Shown here in pieces: positions 39,825 to 51,317 of a stretch of 64,000 nucleotides of DNA. The stretch is from Parietichytrium sp. I65-24A (Eukaryota; Sar; Bigyra; Thraustochytrida; Thraustochytriidae). Made by a program: the position numbers and the translations under genes. Below the pieces are notes generated by a model. The model worked only from the letters and a program-made list of their open reading frames with translations, was not told where the DNA came from and searched no databases. The stretch is taken from the NCBI GenBank assembly GCA_012862575.1, contig BLSF01000001.1:186001-250000 (forward strand). Reading direction: 5' to 3'. Position 1 is the stretch's first letter, and the number at the start of each line of letters is the position of its first letter.

Positions 39825-42800
39825 ATGGAAGAGGATCGCGCAGCGCAGCAGGAAGCTCTTTTGCTCAGCCTGGGCGTGTCAGTGGACCTCCTCGATGAGC
39901 TGTACTCCCGAATCCATGACTGGGAGGCGGCCGTCAAAGCAGATTGGGAAGAGCAAAAGCCTCTTCTCGAACAAAAGGTGTGGACGACAGTGGAGCAGAT
40001 AAAAATTCTGGAAAAGGAAGTAGGAGAACTGCACGGTAAGCTGGCCAAACTACAGCAGAAATATCAGGAGAAGCAGCTGCGACTACACAAGTTCCTCAAG
40101 CAAGCGCTGACAAGATTTTACCTGGAGCACAATGCGGAGAAACTCGACAGTATTGACGCCCTACTTATTCATTTTAAGCACCGAGAGCACGAGCTACTCG
40201 GGAAAGTGGAAGAAAGATACAATAGCCCTCTGGCCACCAAGCAAGAATTTGAGGCGGAAGGGATTATAGATGGAAAGGACGTCATTTTACAAGAGCTGAG
40301 CAAAACGAAGGACTCGCTTTGGGAGGAGATTGCCAGGGTCGAGGAGCTTCTGACGCGATCCCAAGAAGAGATGGAGCATGTTAAGCGTGAGCTGCACTTT
40401 CCCCGCGCAGAAGGCTGGCGCTTCAAGCATGGCGTCGATGGCATCTACTTTGCGATGAAAGACTTTTGGATAGAAAGCCTGCAAGCAACGCTGTCGCTCA
40501 GCGTGCTGGACCAGTGCGCGAACCCGCGCATCCTTCTAAATGTCTCTAATTCTTGTGTACACCAATGGAACAATGACCTGAAACAGCCCTCACCTCCGAG
40601 CTCCCCTGGCGGTTCACCTGCAGGAAACCAAGAGAGAGGAGCGGTAGTTTCATTCCAACTTGACTACTGTGGCCTCACAGGGGAAAAGGGCACCAAGGTA
40701 CCCTCCATGCGACCCAAGCAACTCAAGGTGATGGTGGTCTTCACATTGACAGTGCCGGTGGAGTTCAATCGCATGAAGAATGGATGGCGAGCCTCGAAAG
40801 GCTTTCAACTTAAAATTCTGCGCATTGAGCGCGAATTCAAAGGGACCATCACACTCCCCAAGTCACTGATTCAAATGGTGCTGAATCGTGTTTTGCCCGG
40901 CGTGGTGAAGACGGCAATATTGAATGCGATCCCTGTGGAGGTCGGCCAATACCTCAGCTCGAGGTACTTTGCTGCAGACAATGTCCAAGGCAAGCCGGAG
41001 CCGATGCACTTTGACCTTGATATAGATATCGTCGGCCAGCCTTCAAGTCTTGCTTCACTCAACTGTGAACTCTCTGCCCAGACAGACGCTGGTGAAGCGA
41101 TCCGCGAGTTTTTGGAGGTTAGCGCTTCACAAGCCCAGGTGTTCGTCATGGCGCAGCGATATGTTGACCAAAAGTACAAGTCTCGCGGGAGGAAGGGCAA
41201 CAAGGGCAGTGTATGGCCCGGTGAGACAGTCACTGCCTCCGAACTCGTTTCCTTTTTCACTCGCTACAGTGAAATGAGTTATAGTTATCGGTACTACACT
41301 GAAGCGTTGGCAAAGATGGGGATTGCAGAATCGAAGAAAGGAGCCGAGCAGGCCACCGCCAAGAGCAACTGGTCCTCCATCCTTGACGTTTGGCAGCAGA
41401 TTGTGGACAAGATGGCTTTGATGGAGAGCAAACCCACCGTTGATGTGAGGGCGTTGTTCCTGCGAATCCGAGCTCTAGTCCTTAAGCCAATTCGGCATCA
41501 CGTCCACATCCGCAACATCCGGGTCAGGGGCTGCATGGATCACGCAATCTCTGCAATTCGTAGATTCATGCTCAGATCGGCCAAGGAGCGGCACGTGGAG
41601 AATCTTCGAAAGCGTATGCACCTCAGGAAGCCGCTGGAGAAGGAGCTGGAAGATATCGAAATGTGGTACAGCACGAGTAAGGTTCCGCTGCAGTACCTCA
41701 AGCAGACCATCCGCGACGTTAATTGTGTTGTGCAGGGCCACGGTCAAGCCGGTCACTTTCAATTTAGTGGGCATGACGTTAGTTTTGTTGGCCCGGTGGC
41801 GCTGTCCATGCCATTTGAGCAGAGTATGTATCCCCCGACTCACTTTTCCATCAACACATCGATCTCCCGGAACGAAGGTTCCTTTGATATCGCGTTGTTG
41901 TTGGCCACCTACCTTGACCCACAAGCTAAAGTACAAGGTCCGATGTTGAACATATCCTTGAAAGAAGTTCGGACCGGGGTGTATTTTGATGTGAAACAGT
42001 TTTTGTGCGGAAAAGTCGTAGAGTTCAAGAACAGAGAGCTTCGCGAATTGAGGGAAGAAGTCGGCCTCGACGAAAGCGTGAACGAATCCAAACTGGGAGT
42101 CGCGCCGCCAAGTATCGCGTCAAAAGGGCTTCGGCGTATGCGATCCCACTCCGAGCCAAACGTACTTCAGACCCTCGTCTCGGAAGTGGATAGATCGGGT
42201 GCAGATTTTGGAGGTGACGACCAGAGTGGCGCAGAAAATGCCGATGAAACTCTCTCGCATACTGCTTCTCCTCAATCAAGGGCTGGGGTGAGAGATCAGC
42301 CGGCGGTGACCACCGAATTGAATTTGGAGGACGATGGGTCTGAGCACGAGCAGAGTCGCAAGCTGGGTCGGAAGAAGCAGTCATACTCGATGGCATCCAC
42401 CGTGACAACGTTGACGGGCTCCCACAGCGAAATAGACGAGAACAGCGACACGGGCGGTGAGGAAGCCGAAGAAGATGACGAGAGTGACTATGCCTATCTA
42501 ATGGAGTACGGAGATGACAGAAGCGCAGCCGTGCTTGATGAGTTCGGGGAACAGCTTGCTGCTGCAGCGGAAGAAGATAAGCTACTCGGCTCTGCGAGGC
42601 TTTGGCAGCGGTTCGGGAGCCGGTTCTTGGAGGACCACCTGGAGAGCTCGTTGGATAGGTTCGTGCATAGCTTTTTTCAGGATATGGAAGCAGTGGAAGA
42701 GACGAATGGCATACCGGTGCTTGAAGCCCAGTTTGACCAGCATGGTGAAAGCAATGATAAATTTCTCTTTAATATTGAGACAAATCCGTTAACCACCATG

Positions 42801-43286
42801 CGAGCGACCGCGAAGAGGGTAGAGTTGGCGGGGAACGTACAAAATGTGTATCACTACATTCATGGATGGGTAGAGCACGTAGTTCAGTTGGAGCGGCAGC
42901 ACCAAGGCGATCCTGGGATTGTGGAGACCAACGAAGTCGAGCTTCTCTACCAGCCTCTACGGCTCTTTGCCAACACGATCTCTAAGTACTTTGGGTCCGA
43001 AAGTATGAAATTCGGGTTTACCTTGCGAGTCAATGGCGCAGTGCGAAACGAACTCTTGGTGGGCGCAATCGTGGAAACCTCCCGGAGGCGGACGAGTCGA
43101 GCAACGGCATATCAAATTTCCCCCGAGGAGACTGCCGCGCGCAGTCCGTCAGCAAGTTCTACGCCCCCTCGATCAGGAATTATGCTGGAGAATGCATTAT
43201 ATTTAGTGGAGCTTGTCCACGATATCAAGTGCATGTTGGATGGCAGGGACCCATCAGATCTGGATCCCATTCAGATCCTCCCATAA
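39825..43286 (+). CDS. Large coiled-coil protein of unknown function, possibly lipid-binding
   Basis: 1153 residues, one exon, ATG 39825; the frame reaches slightly upstream only through non-ATG codons. Residues 1-205 are alpha-helical coiled coil. A beta-rich part follows (about 210-420): DGIYFAMKDFWIESLQATLSL, a strand series, then TITLPKSLIQMVLNRVLP and NAIPVEVGQYLSS. The amphipathic helix plus long strands is reminiscent of TULIP/SMP-type lipid-binding folds, but I do not recognise a family signature. A second similar part (about 560-720, HHVHIRNIRVRG to GVYFDVKQFL) may be a repeat of this fold. An acidic, Ser-rich low-complexity stretch (about 790-900) leads to a helical C-terminal domain. 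There is no signal peptide or membrane helix. Function unknown. Confidence 0.85.
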   Translation: MEEDRAAQQEALLLSLGVSVDLLDELYSRIHDWEAAVKADWEEQKPLLEQKVWTTVEQIKILEKEVGELHGKLAKLQQKYQEKQLRLHKFLKQALTRFYLEHNAEKLDSIDALLIHFKHREHELLGKVEERYNSPLATKQEFEAEGIIDGKDVILQELSKTKDSLWEEIARVEELLTRSQEEMEHVKRELHFPRAEGWRFKHGVDGIYFAMKDFWIESLQATLSLSVLDQCANPRILLNVSNSCVHQWNNDLKQPSPPSSPGGSPAGNQERGAVVSFQLDYCGLTGEKGTKVPSMRPKQLKVMVVFTLTVPVEFNRMKNGWRASKGFQLKILRIEREFKGTITLPKSLIQMVLNRVLPGVVKTAILNAIPVEVGQYLSSRYFAADNVQGKPEPMHFDLDIDIVGQPSSLASLNCELSAQTDAGEAIREFLEVSASQAQVFVMAQRYVDQKYKSRGRKGNKGSVWPGETVTASELVSFFTRYSEMSYSYRYYTEALAKMGIAESKKGAEQATAKSNWSSILDVWQQIVDKMALMESKPTVDVRALFLRIRALVLKPIRHHVHIRNIRVRGCMDHAISAIRRFMLRSAKERHVENLRKRMHLRKPLEKELEDIEMWYSTSKVPLQYLKQTIRDVNCVVQGHGQAGHFQFSGHDVSFVGPVALSMPFEQSMYPPTHFSINTSISRNEGSFDIALLLATYLDPQAKVQGPMLNISLKEVRTGVYFDVKQFLCGKVVEFKNRELRELREEVGLDESVNESKLGVAPPSIASKGLRRMRSHSEPNVLQTLVSEVDRSGADFGGDDQSGAENADETLSHTASPQSRAGVRDQPAVTTELNLEDDGSEHEQSRKLGRKKQSYSMASTVTTLTGSHSEIDENSDTGGEEAEEDDESDYAYLMEYGDDRSAAVLDEFGEQLAAAAEEDKLLGSARLWQRFGSRFLEDHLESSLDRFVHSFFQDMEAVEETNGIPVLEAQFDQHGESNDKFLFNIETNPLTTMRATAKRVELAGNVQNVYHYIHGWVEHVVQLERQHQGDPGIVETNEVELLYQPLRLFANTISKYFGSESMKFGFTLRVNGAVRNELLVGAIVETSRRRTSRATAYQISPEETAARSPSASSTPPRSGIMLENALYLVELVHDIKCMLDGRDPSDLDPIQILP

Positions 43287-45445
43287 TCCTTCGTTGATAC
43301 AAAAAAAGAAGCGCATGCTTGTATCACATTTTACACGCTGTCAGAATAACAAACGAAGTTAGAAATTCGCTGACTTTTTCGCTCTTCGCGCAACTCAGAG
43401 AACCATGACTGCCCTTGCACATTTGTGGGCAAAATTTGCAGTGCATTGTGTTTGTTCGAGACGACAGGTGGATGGAAACAGGGAAATAAAACCCAAGCGC
43501 TCCTTCCGTTTAATGCCTCAATCTGTATCCTCTTCGCCTTTCCAGCACCACTCGCCCGCGCCAGGCCTGACTCTCAGCCACAGGAAAAAAAAAATGGCCG
43601 AACGACCTGTCGCGAGACTCGAGGAGGGTGCGAACTTCCGGCGTTTTCTTGCACGTTCGTGCTCACTCACCCAACAACATCCACCCCATCCGTCCAGCTG
43701 CACGCAACTCACCGTCAACATCAAGGCATCCGAGCCATCTCGAGACACGCACTCGTGGCAATCAGGCGCTCACGAAAGCGAGCCGTCCGTCCGCGGCCTG
43801 CTGCGTTTGGGGTTTGCTGTCTCCTCATCGCCACTGCCTCCTTGACGTGTGGTTAGTCACTTAAGTCACTTTAGTCTCAGGCTGCCTCGTTTGTGCTCCT
43901 ACTGACTGTGAATACCACTCACTCTACTCACCCACTCACTCGTTGTGTGGTCAGTCAGGTCCACACGTTGGCCTTCGTTCATCCGTGCTCGTTTTGTTCG
44001 TCCGCTTGGCCATGCTACGACAAGATACGACAGGCATGGTTCGCATGCAACGTGCAATGCACATGACAAAGCATGCAAAGCATGCAATGCCATGCCGATA
44101 TGCCGATATGCCGATGCCACGCTGGATGCTGGATGCTTGTCCGCCTCAATCGCTTCGAACAACGAACAATCGCTGGTTGAACGATGTTGAACGCGTTGAC
44201 GCTCGCGCTGTCGATGCTAAAGTTCGGAGTTCAGAATTCAGAACTGATCGCTTTCCATCACCACAGACCTCCGAAATTTGAGCTCCTTTGAGATGAGATG
44301 GATTCAAGACCGAGTTGACTAACCATGAGCAGCGGTGTTGCAGAATGCGCTTTTAGCCAAGTCAATCATTCTTTTAAGCTCCCCTCGCAGAGCTCGAAGC
44401 GGAATTGGGTCCGAGCTTGGGTTCGACGACACAGGTCTTTGGCTCGCTGCTGACACACGTTCGAGGAGAACGCACCAGCGGATCGTAGCTTGGAATTCGC
44501 CGCGCACGCCTGGAGCTGATACTTTCCACAAGCCGCGCAATGCAGTTCCCGTGTTGGTCTTTGGAAACTGACCATGTTATAAACTATGCCTGTCTCACAA
44601 GCTGGTCTCTATGCGAGGCTGAATCAGATATTCTCTTTCACATTTTCGAACTCTGGCCCGAAAAAAAATGAAAGCGTTGTGATTGGATCCTAATTTTGCC
44701 AGCATCGTGTGCTTGGCGCTTTTAAACGATTCTACTTTTCTGGATCTTAAACTACGCCTTGTAGGCCCCTATTTAAGAGCAAGAGCTCGCAAAATCAGTT
44801 CATCGGCGTCCCGCTCAGAAGTGGTGTCTCTTGAAGGAAGCGGCTGCTCGGAGCAACGAATGACTGAGGCAAGTGCGCGAGAGATCCTTGAACGGAACAT
44901 GGCGCACATATTGATGCGAGTCTTGCTGCTAACCTGGCACGTTTTTCTGCTCCCACGGGCTCTTTGACTATTCTGGCTATCATCAAGTCCGCGACTTGCA
45001 AGAGGGGAGGTCCACCCTGCAGAACTTTGACGCCAAAGTAGAGAATTTCCCTCCATCTCCAGTACGATCCGTTCACTATGTTTAACGCCGTAGTACTGCG
45101 GAGGTCGCCGAGACGTTTCAGTGGTGTGCCGAATTTCTCAGGGATTTGCCTCCCCTGTATTCATGAAGTTTAAGTAGAACAACAACACTCTTCTATCGAA
45201 AGCTAAAACAAACCCTCGATATAACATAGTTAATACGACAAACCTTCAGGTCATCGCTCGACAATATGCCGAGGCTGGCGACTGACGGCGAGCGCTGCAG
45301 AAAGAGCGGAAAAAGAATGAGATTGGAAAGAGAAATTTTGGATAAAGAAACGACCATTGCTTGCCAACCACTAAAGCTAAGGTACCCCGAGGGGGGGCGT
45401 GAACTGATTCGTTTCCATGTTAACAGCGATGGTGAGGATTCAGAT
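43287..45445. other. Intergenic region, 3' hairpin, no gene seen
   Basis: Convergent intergenic space. Just after the stop, TGATACAA (43295-43302) and TTGTATCA (43319-43326) can form an 8-bp hairpin with a 16-nt loop, possibly in the 3' UTR. GCATGCAA and GCCGATAT short repeats occur at 44075-44115. TGACTGTGA is at 43903-43911. No coding frame is credible. Confidence 0.5.
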
Positions 45446-46483
45446 CTATGCGTACACTTTGAGGAGGGTATCCCATGAGCCGGTGCAAAGGGCGTCTCCG
45501 GTGGCGGATACTCCGAGGCAACTGACTCTGTTCTCGTGGCCCTGCCCTTTCTCCTGTGAAAAGGCAGGTGCGCCAGGAGTTGGTGTGCAGGTATCCCAGG
45601 CATGGGTGCTGTAGTCGTCGTAGCCGGCGAACAACAGGCGACCAGATTTGGAGAATGCCACAGAGGTAATACCGCAAAGGATGCGATCGCTGTTGAAGCA
45701 GTTGAGCTCCTGGTAAGAACGGAGGTCAAAGAGGCGGCAAGAGGAATCGTCGGAACCGGAGCCAAAGCACAATCCTCCAGGGAAGAAGGAGACGGCATTG
45801 ATATCGGACTCGTGGCCTGCGAAGGTCATCTCGCACTGCCCTGTGCGGATATCAAAGAGCTTGCAGGTTGCGTCCACACTACCACTAATGAAGAGATTGG
45901 AGTCAGTTGGATGCACAGCAACAGACATGACATCTCCGTTGTGGTCGCTAAAGGTGGTCAAAGGCTCTGCTCTCTCCACATCCCAGTAGATACAAGTGGA
46001 GTCTCCGGAGGAGGTAATGATGTGCTTGTCGCCAATGAAGCGGCAGCAACTGAGGTATCCGTCGTGGGACTGGAGTTCCTTATGAGCGCGACCTCCGACA
46101 GCCTCAGGGTCGACCTTGTAGATAGAGCACAAGTTATCGAGACCACCGCAAGCTACCATCTGGTTGCCCTGCTGCTCGAACGCACAGGTCATGACCCAAC
46201 TGGAGCGGAGAGGAATGGCCTGCTTCTTGAGTGTTGTGTTTGCGTTCCAGACGATGAGCTTTCCGTCCTGAGACGCAGACACAACCTCCTCTGCGGCGCT
46301 GGCGCCGGCCCACTGCATAGCGTACACCTTTCCAAAGTGACCCCTGAGCTGGCGGCGAGCCTTCATATTACCGTTGGTGAGCTTGGTCACATTCTGAGTC
46401 TCGAAGAGCCCATTCTTGCCCTGAGCCTTGAGCGCCTGTAGCTCCTCGCGGAGCGCGTGCAACTTTTGCTTGGTTTCGTCCAT
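45446..46483 (-). CDS. Heterotrimeric G protein beta subunit
   Basis: 345 residues, the usual G-beta length (about 340), one exon, ATG at 46483. The N-terminal helix (residues 3-22, [15 protein letters not shown]) is the G-gamma-binding coiled coil. Seven WD40 blades follow, with family-specific phrases [80 protein letters not shown] and a closing WDTLLKVY. It would pair with G-gamma and G-alpha in receptor signalling at the plasma membrane; neither partner is in the window. The gene is highly conserved and the call is firm. Confidence 0.96.
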   Translation of the reverse strand: MDETKQKLHALREELQALKAQGKNGLFETQNVTKLTNGNMKARRQLRGHFGKVYAMQWAGASAAEEVVSASQDGKLIVWNANTTLKKQAIPLRSSWVMTCAFEQQGNQMVACGGLDNLCSIYKVDPEAVGGRAHKELQSHDGYLSCCRFIGDKHIITSSGDSTCIYWDVERAEPLTTFSDHNGDVMSVAVHPTDSNLFISGSVDATCKLFDIRTGQCEMTFAGHESDINAVSFFPGGLCFGSGSDDSSCRLFDLRSYQELNCFNSDRILCGITSVAFSKSGRLLFAGYDDYSTHAWDTCTPTPGAPAFSQEKGQGHENRVSCLGVSATGDALCTGSWDTLLKVYA

Positions 46484-46924
46484 TTTCGCTACCTTTTCCT
46501 TCGCCTACCGCGCTACAATTTACACACAACAAACACACACAGCCGCCTGTCGCACCTGCCACTCAGACACTACCTGCACGCCATCAAACAGCAACAAACC
46601 CAAAGTCAGCATCACACATTCACACATTCACACATTCCAATCGCCCTTCATCGCCGCGCCCCTTCCAAAAACCCCGCTCGACCGCATCACCAGCCGGCCA
46701 ACTCGCCCATCCCACACAGCTATCTACACACCCTCTCTCCACTCCCACTCACTCACCTTTCGCAGCGCCGCCGGAGCAACAAACACACGCAACACACTAA
46801 CGCAACAACGCAACAACGCAACAACGCAACAATGCACCGCGACAGCTATGCAACTGAGACAGCAAGACAGCGAGACAGCGAGAAAGCGGACAGCTCTGCA
46901 ATTGGGTCTTCTCAGTCTCTGCTG

Positions 46925-46968
<44 letters not shown>

Positions 46969-47000
46969 ATAGGTCTCTCTCCTTCTCTCTCTCACTCTCA

Positions 47001-47031
<31 letters not shown>

Positions 47032-50000
47032 GAGGCTCCGAGGGGTATGGAGGGGGTAGTCGGGGCTACGGCGCCGCGGAGAGGAGGGAGAAGAGGGAGA
47101 GGAGGGAGAGAGGCGGAGGGGCTCCGCCCTCACAGCACATGTTCGCCACTCAGCGCCTCTCAGAGGAGCCAACAGATAGGGTGTAGGCCGTGGCTAGGGG
47201 AGACAGTGAGAGTGGGTGGGTGGGTGAGTGGGAAATGATTTTCTTCCATTTTTTTGCTCTTTTCTTCGAAAAAGCGGGTTGGAAAGTTGTTAAGAGGCAT
47301 TAAGACAACAGCTAGCGCGCCAGATGTCTCTTGCTCCTGAGATTGGATATTGTTACAGGTTAACGTAGCTGCAGATTAAGCCCGCCAGCCTCACTCTCTG
47401 CCCGACTTTCCGCGGAGAGATACGGTAGATTACCTAGGACTGGCCAGGCGTTGAGTAGGAGCCGTGTATACCTGACACTTTTTCGAGTATAGAAGGGAAG
47501 AATCGAAGAATAGGAAAACGTGAAAAACTTTCGAATTTTCAATTGCAATCAAACAGAAAAAGTCAACTTCTGAAACATATACCTTTCTCCTACCCTCTTT
47601 AGACAAACTCCAACGAACCAAAACACTATCAAAAATTAATTCTTCTCCAAAACTAAGACAAAAAAATACAATTGTTTTGTTCGCAAGTTACCTGCGCGGA
47701 CCACATCGCACCTTTTCTACCGGTATCCATAGCCACCCCTAGCCCAGCCTCCTCTTTTCCTCCGCGTCTTAGCGCTAGAGTATTCCTCGTCTCCATGGGG
47801 TCGGGGCTAGCGAAATACGTAAGTACAATTAGGCGAGAGGACTGTTACATCGTTTCCTTCCGTGCATTGTTGTTCACTGGCAGTCGATTGAAATAATCTA
47901 TTGACGTGTGAGATGAAGATGAATTGATTGTTGTAATTCTTGCAATTATTGCGATGCGTTTGGGCTGCGATGCATGGATGAGAGAGATGGATGAGCAGCA
48001 TTGCCAATGTCGTTTGTCTTTTGTCATTTGTAACGTCGCTGCAGAAGCTGAGAGAGTGAATGGGAGAATGGATAGTTGAAGAAAGGAGCGCGACAGGGAA
48101 GGAGACCTTGCAGTTGCCTTGCGGCGGCGCAACATCTTGCGATTGAAAGTAAGCGAAAGTCACCGTGCGAGCGCGAAATGATAGGTCAGGAAGGGTTTGC
48201 GAATATTATTATGGTGCTACGTGTATGGATGGCTTTCGTGTGGAAAATCTGGCCAACGCGAGAGAGTCGTTACGGCGCCGAGCCGCCAGCATCAGCAATC
48301 CTAGTCATCCGTTCGGTTCGGCATACTTGATTCATCTCGCCGAGAGCTCATCCACTCATCCACCCACTTTCAGTCATGTTGCTTGGCTACCTTTGTTTTT
48401 GTTCGATTGACATTGGCCCACCCAAACCAATCATAATCCTAGAGCACCTTTGGCACACTCGCAACCCAACTCATGAGGAAGGCGAAATCAAAGAAGGCGC
48501 CCACTGTGGACTTTGCCAAATTGGCCCGCCGACAAGTGACGATGACCAGCAAGGAAGGAAGGAAGGAAGGGAGGAAGGAAAATGTCCAGCCGACTGTGGA
48601 GTGCAGAGGAATACGTTGAAAGGCATGCTTGATGTCGAGATCGAGACCAGCTTCCTGACAGCGGTGGCTCGTCGTCGTTGCCTTTACAACCTCTGTTTCC
48701 AAGAATCAATCAGGTGCTTGTCGTGACTTTTTCTGAACTGATCTAACGGAACAGCACGGATTGACTGTGAATGCGAGTCAGACTTAATCCTGATCTCCCC
48801 TTCTTACTTTAGTCCGTAGAAGCAAATACAAGCGCAGAGAGTCGTTGGGAGCTTGCGCCGAGTCCAGAGTTCCGTAGAGACGCGGACCAATGACTGCGGC
48901 AGATTTCAAGCTAGTTCAACGTGCAAATGTGTAAGCACCCCTTCATTCGTCGATCCCAATAAAAACCAGCAGGCGAATCGTCACACTTTGTATAAACCAT
49001 GCGCAGCTGACTGGGAAGGTAGACATAGTGACGGATGTGAAATCGCAGTTGTCACTTTCACCACAGGAGGTTCTTCAGCCACAGTGTTACATAAAGCAGC
49101 AACGGAAACGAGCCGTTCGCCCTCGCTTTTGCCACTTGCGCCATTCCCTGCACAGTGGCGACAGCATGGGCCTGCGCCATCACCTTGTGAGCGGATCTGT
49201 CCATGTATTCCAACATCAGCTCCATTAAATTTGCTTGATGGCTATCCCAATGAAACGAAACGGTAAGCGCTTGTGCTCTCGAAATGCCATCTCCGCGTGG
49301 GTCAGGGTCACGGGGCCACGATCGTGACAGTAGCATGCGCCTTGATTTAAGTGTTGACGTTGACGTTGACATTGACATTGACATTGCCGAGAGAATCATC
49401 TCGAGTTCAAAATGTGTCGGCGCAGAGTTCTCGCGCGTATGAACCGCCAAATCGCCGCAACCTGCCTTCAATTTTCGTCTTCGGGTCCCGGGACCGCTGG
49501 TTTACTCTGAGCGCAGAATTGTTCATGCGGAGAGAATCCTGCGGCGAGATTGGTTCCATCACACCCTTCTTCCCTCCCGTGTCTCCCTTTTCTCCACGGA
49601 TACACGATGCGATCTTCTTGCAGCGCACGAACTCCACTGAGCGTTGGTTCTCTGCCACTACCGCGTCGCATCTCGCCAACCCGATGACATATCCGGAGTC
49701 TAAAAGAGAAATAGCTAACACGTCTTGCTTTGCCGACACCATCATTCATCCATCCATCCATCCATCCATCCATCTATCCATTCGAGGACGCTCTAAAACA
49801 AAAGCTTGCCTTCTCGACCCTCGCAAAATCTCGCAAACCTCGCTCGCTGTGCTCGCTGTGTCATATATCCTTTACAATCCTTTACGACCAAAAATGGAGA
49901 GCTCGCTGCTGCTTGCTAACATGCAAGTTTAGAATAGTTTAGAGCACCGCAACAACCGCAACAACCGCAACAGCTCGAGCCTAGTCTAGTATAGAGAGAG

Positions 50001-50131
50001 CTGCTAACTTGGTGAGCTACGAGCTCGAGGTTTTGGGCTTTTTGGGCTCTCCCGCGAACAAACGGTCGGCAAGAACGAAGGCAGCGAGGCGGTGAAAACA
50101 GTAGCTGTGTGATGGTGCAGTGGAGGGCGGA
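46484..50131. other. 3.6 kb divergent intergenic region rich in microsatellites
   Basis: No gene is recognised. Upstream of G-beta lie TCACACATT repeats (46613-46640), GCAACAAC repeats (46800-46833), (CT)n/(CTTT)n tracts (46923-47025) and GAGGGAGA tracts (47075-47115). Further on are AAGG repeats (48552-48580), GTTGAC/ATTGAC repeats (49353-49386), (CATC)n (49745-49775) and CAACAACCG repeats (49948-49976). TGACTGTGA is at 48762-48770. Confidence 0.5.
46923..47025. repeat. (CT)n and (CTTT)n pyrimidine tract
   Basis: Runs of CT, then CTTT, then CT again, with about 100 nearly unbroken pyrimidines, upstream of the G-beta gene. Such tracts can take up triplex structure and often act in promoters, but no function is shown here. 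Confidence 0.8.
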
Positions 50132-50938
50132 ATGGAGAGCCAGGGCAGCAAAAAGCGTCTGACGCCCAAGCCACCAGAAGGTGCGCCGCCGCCGCGACAA
50201 GAAGGCGTCGGCGAACGTGCCGCTCGTAAGAGCAAAACTGGCACTCGTCGAAAGTCGGAGAGCTCGCTGTCGATGGGCGAAACGGTCGTCGCGGTGGTGG
50301 TCTCCGGAATTTGCGCGGTGGTGCTGGTGTATTCGCTGGGTCGCGCTCAGGCGTGGCTCTGGGAGATTGATGGAGAGAAAGACATGTACGGCTTCTCGTT
50401 CACGGATAGAAAGGCTTGGCTTGAGGGGCTTCCCACCGAAAAGGACGACCTGGGGGCTATAAGAGAAAGCAGGGCTGGCGCTGTGACAAAGTTCCTGTTC
50501 AATGACAAATTCACACCCGATGTTTCTTTCCGGGCGGCGCTGGGCACGTCAACCTCTCGCAACAAGCCCGTGCAGCAGTTTTCGAATCATGCAATTTTTG
50601 GCATTCCTGGCGACTTTAAAAGTCTCCAAAAAGATTTTGGGCGGTTCACGACACTTGCACGGCCAGAAAGTTTAGTGCATTGCGGATTCGAGAATGACGA
50701 GTCGATGTGGACCTCGGACGGCATTTGTGCTTTTTACGACAAAGAAGCTGTGGGTCCGGATCTCGAGTCCTGGCTTCAAATTATTGCTCAGAAACATGCC
50801 GAGCCGGTAGTGTTTAAATGGTGGCCTCATGTCTGGGGATCCAATCAAGCAGCCCATCACACCTTCATCCAGACCTTGATCCCTTCGCTATCAGCTCTTC
50901 AAGAATTAAAGAGTAATCATCCGGTTTACCTTGTTTGA
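50132..50938 (+). CDS. Single-pass membrane protein of unknown function
   Basis: 268 residues, one exon, ATG 50132. The first 46 residues are basic, Pro/Lys/Arg-rich and probably cytosolic. A membrane helix (about 48-70, ETVVAVVVSGICAVVLVYSL) follows. The remaining 195 residues form a compact-looking domain with FSFTDRKAW, NHAIFGIPGDF, ICAFYDKEAVG and VFKWWPHVWGSNQAAHHTF. The basic flank before the helix predicts a type II orientation with the domain in the lumen or outside. I do not recognise the family. Coding potential is good: clean composition, stop followed by AATAAA-like sequence near 51027. Confidence 0.7.
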   Translation: MESQGSKKRLTPKPPEGAPPPRQEGVGERAARKSKTGTRRKSESSLSMGETVVAVVVSGICAVVLVYSLGRAQAWLWEIDGEKDMYGFSFTDRKAWLEGLPTEKDDLGAIRESRAGAVTKFLFNDKFTPDVSFRAALGTSTSRNKPVQQFSNHAIFGIPGDFKSLQKDFGRFTTLARPESLVHCGFENDESMWTSDGICAFYDKEAVGPDLESWLQIIAQKHAEPVVFKWWPHVWGSNQAAHHTFIQTLIPSLSALQELKSNHPVYLV

Positions 50939-51317
50939 AGAGCCTTTGGATCTGAAAGTACACCCTAAACCCTGAATTCCTGACATTACCTGCTCATCGC
51001 GACTCAGGTTTCTTATGTTTATAGAGAAAATAAAGAAAGGCTATCTTGACAGTTAGAGCTTTTGAAGTGCAGCAATCTTTCTTCATCTCACGACTTGGGT
51101 GATTCTGACTGGCTTTAGTTTGCTTCGACACTTCGATGCTAATTTTTTTTGAAAAGTTCTGCTCTTGTCTGACTCAACGTTGGACGAGCTCTGATTCCGC
51201 GAGTCAGTGACCCCTGCGATTGCAATGAATGAGCGAATGAGAGTTCGCATTTGTATCCAATTTCCAACCTCCACGAACAAATATCCCATTCTCTTGTTCG
51301 TCGAACGGATATATATA
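50939..51317. other. Short intergenic region before the inverted-repeat element
   Basis: No gene. AATAAA at 51026-51031 may be a polyadenylation signal for the preceding gene. ATTCTCTTGTTC at 51289-51300 is the reverse complement of a word found inside the element near 52004. Confidence 0.45.

Noticed and set aside
45602-46441. 279-codon plus-strand frame opposite G-beta
   Set aside because: It mirrors the highly conserved G-beta gene; the antisense protein has no family marks.
46428-47186. 252-codon frame upstream of G-beta
   Set aside because: Most of it is Ser/Leu/Thr from CT, CTTT and CACA repeats.
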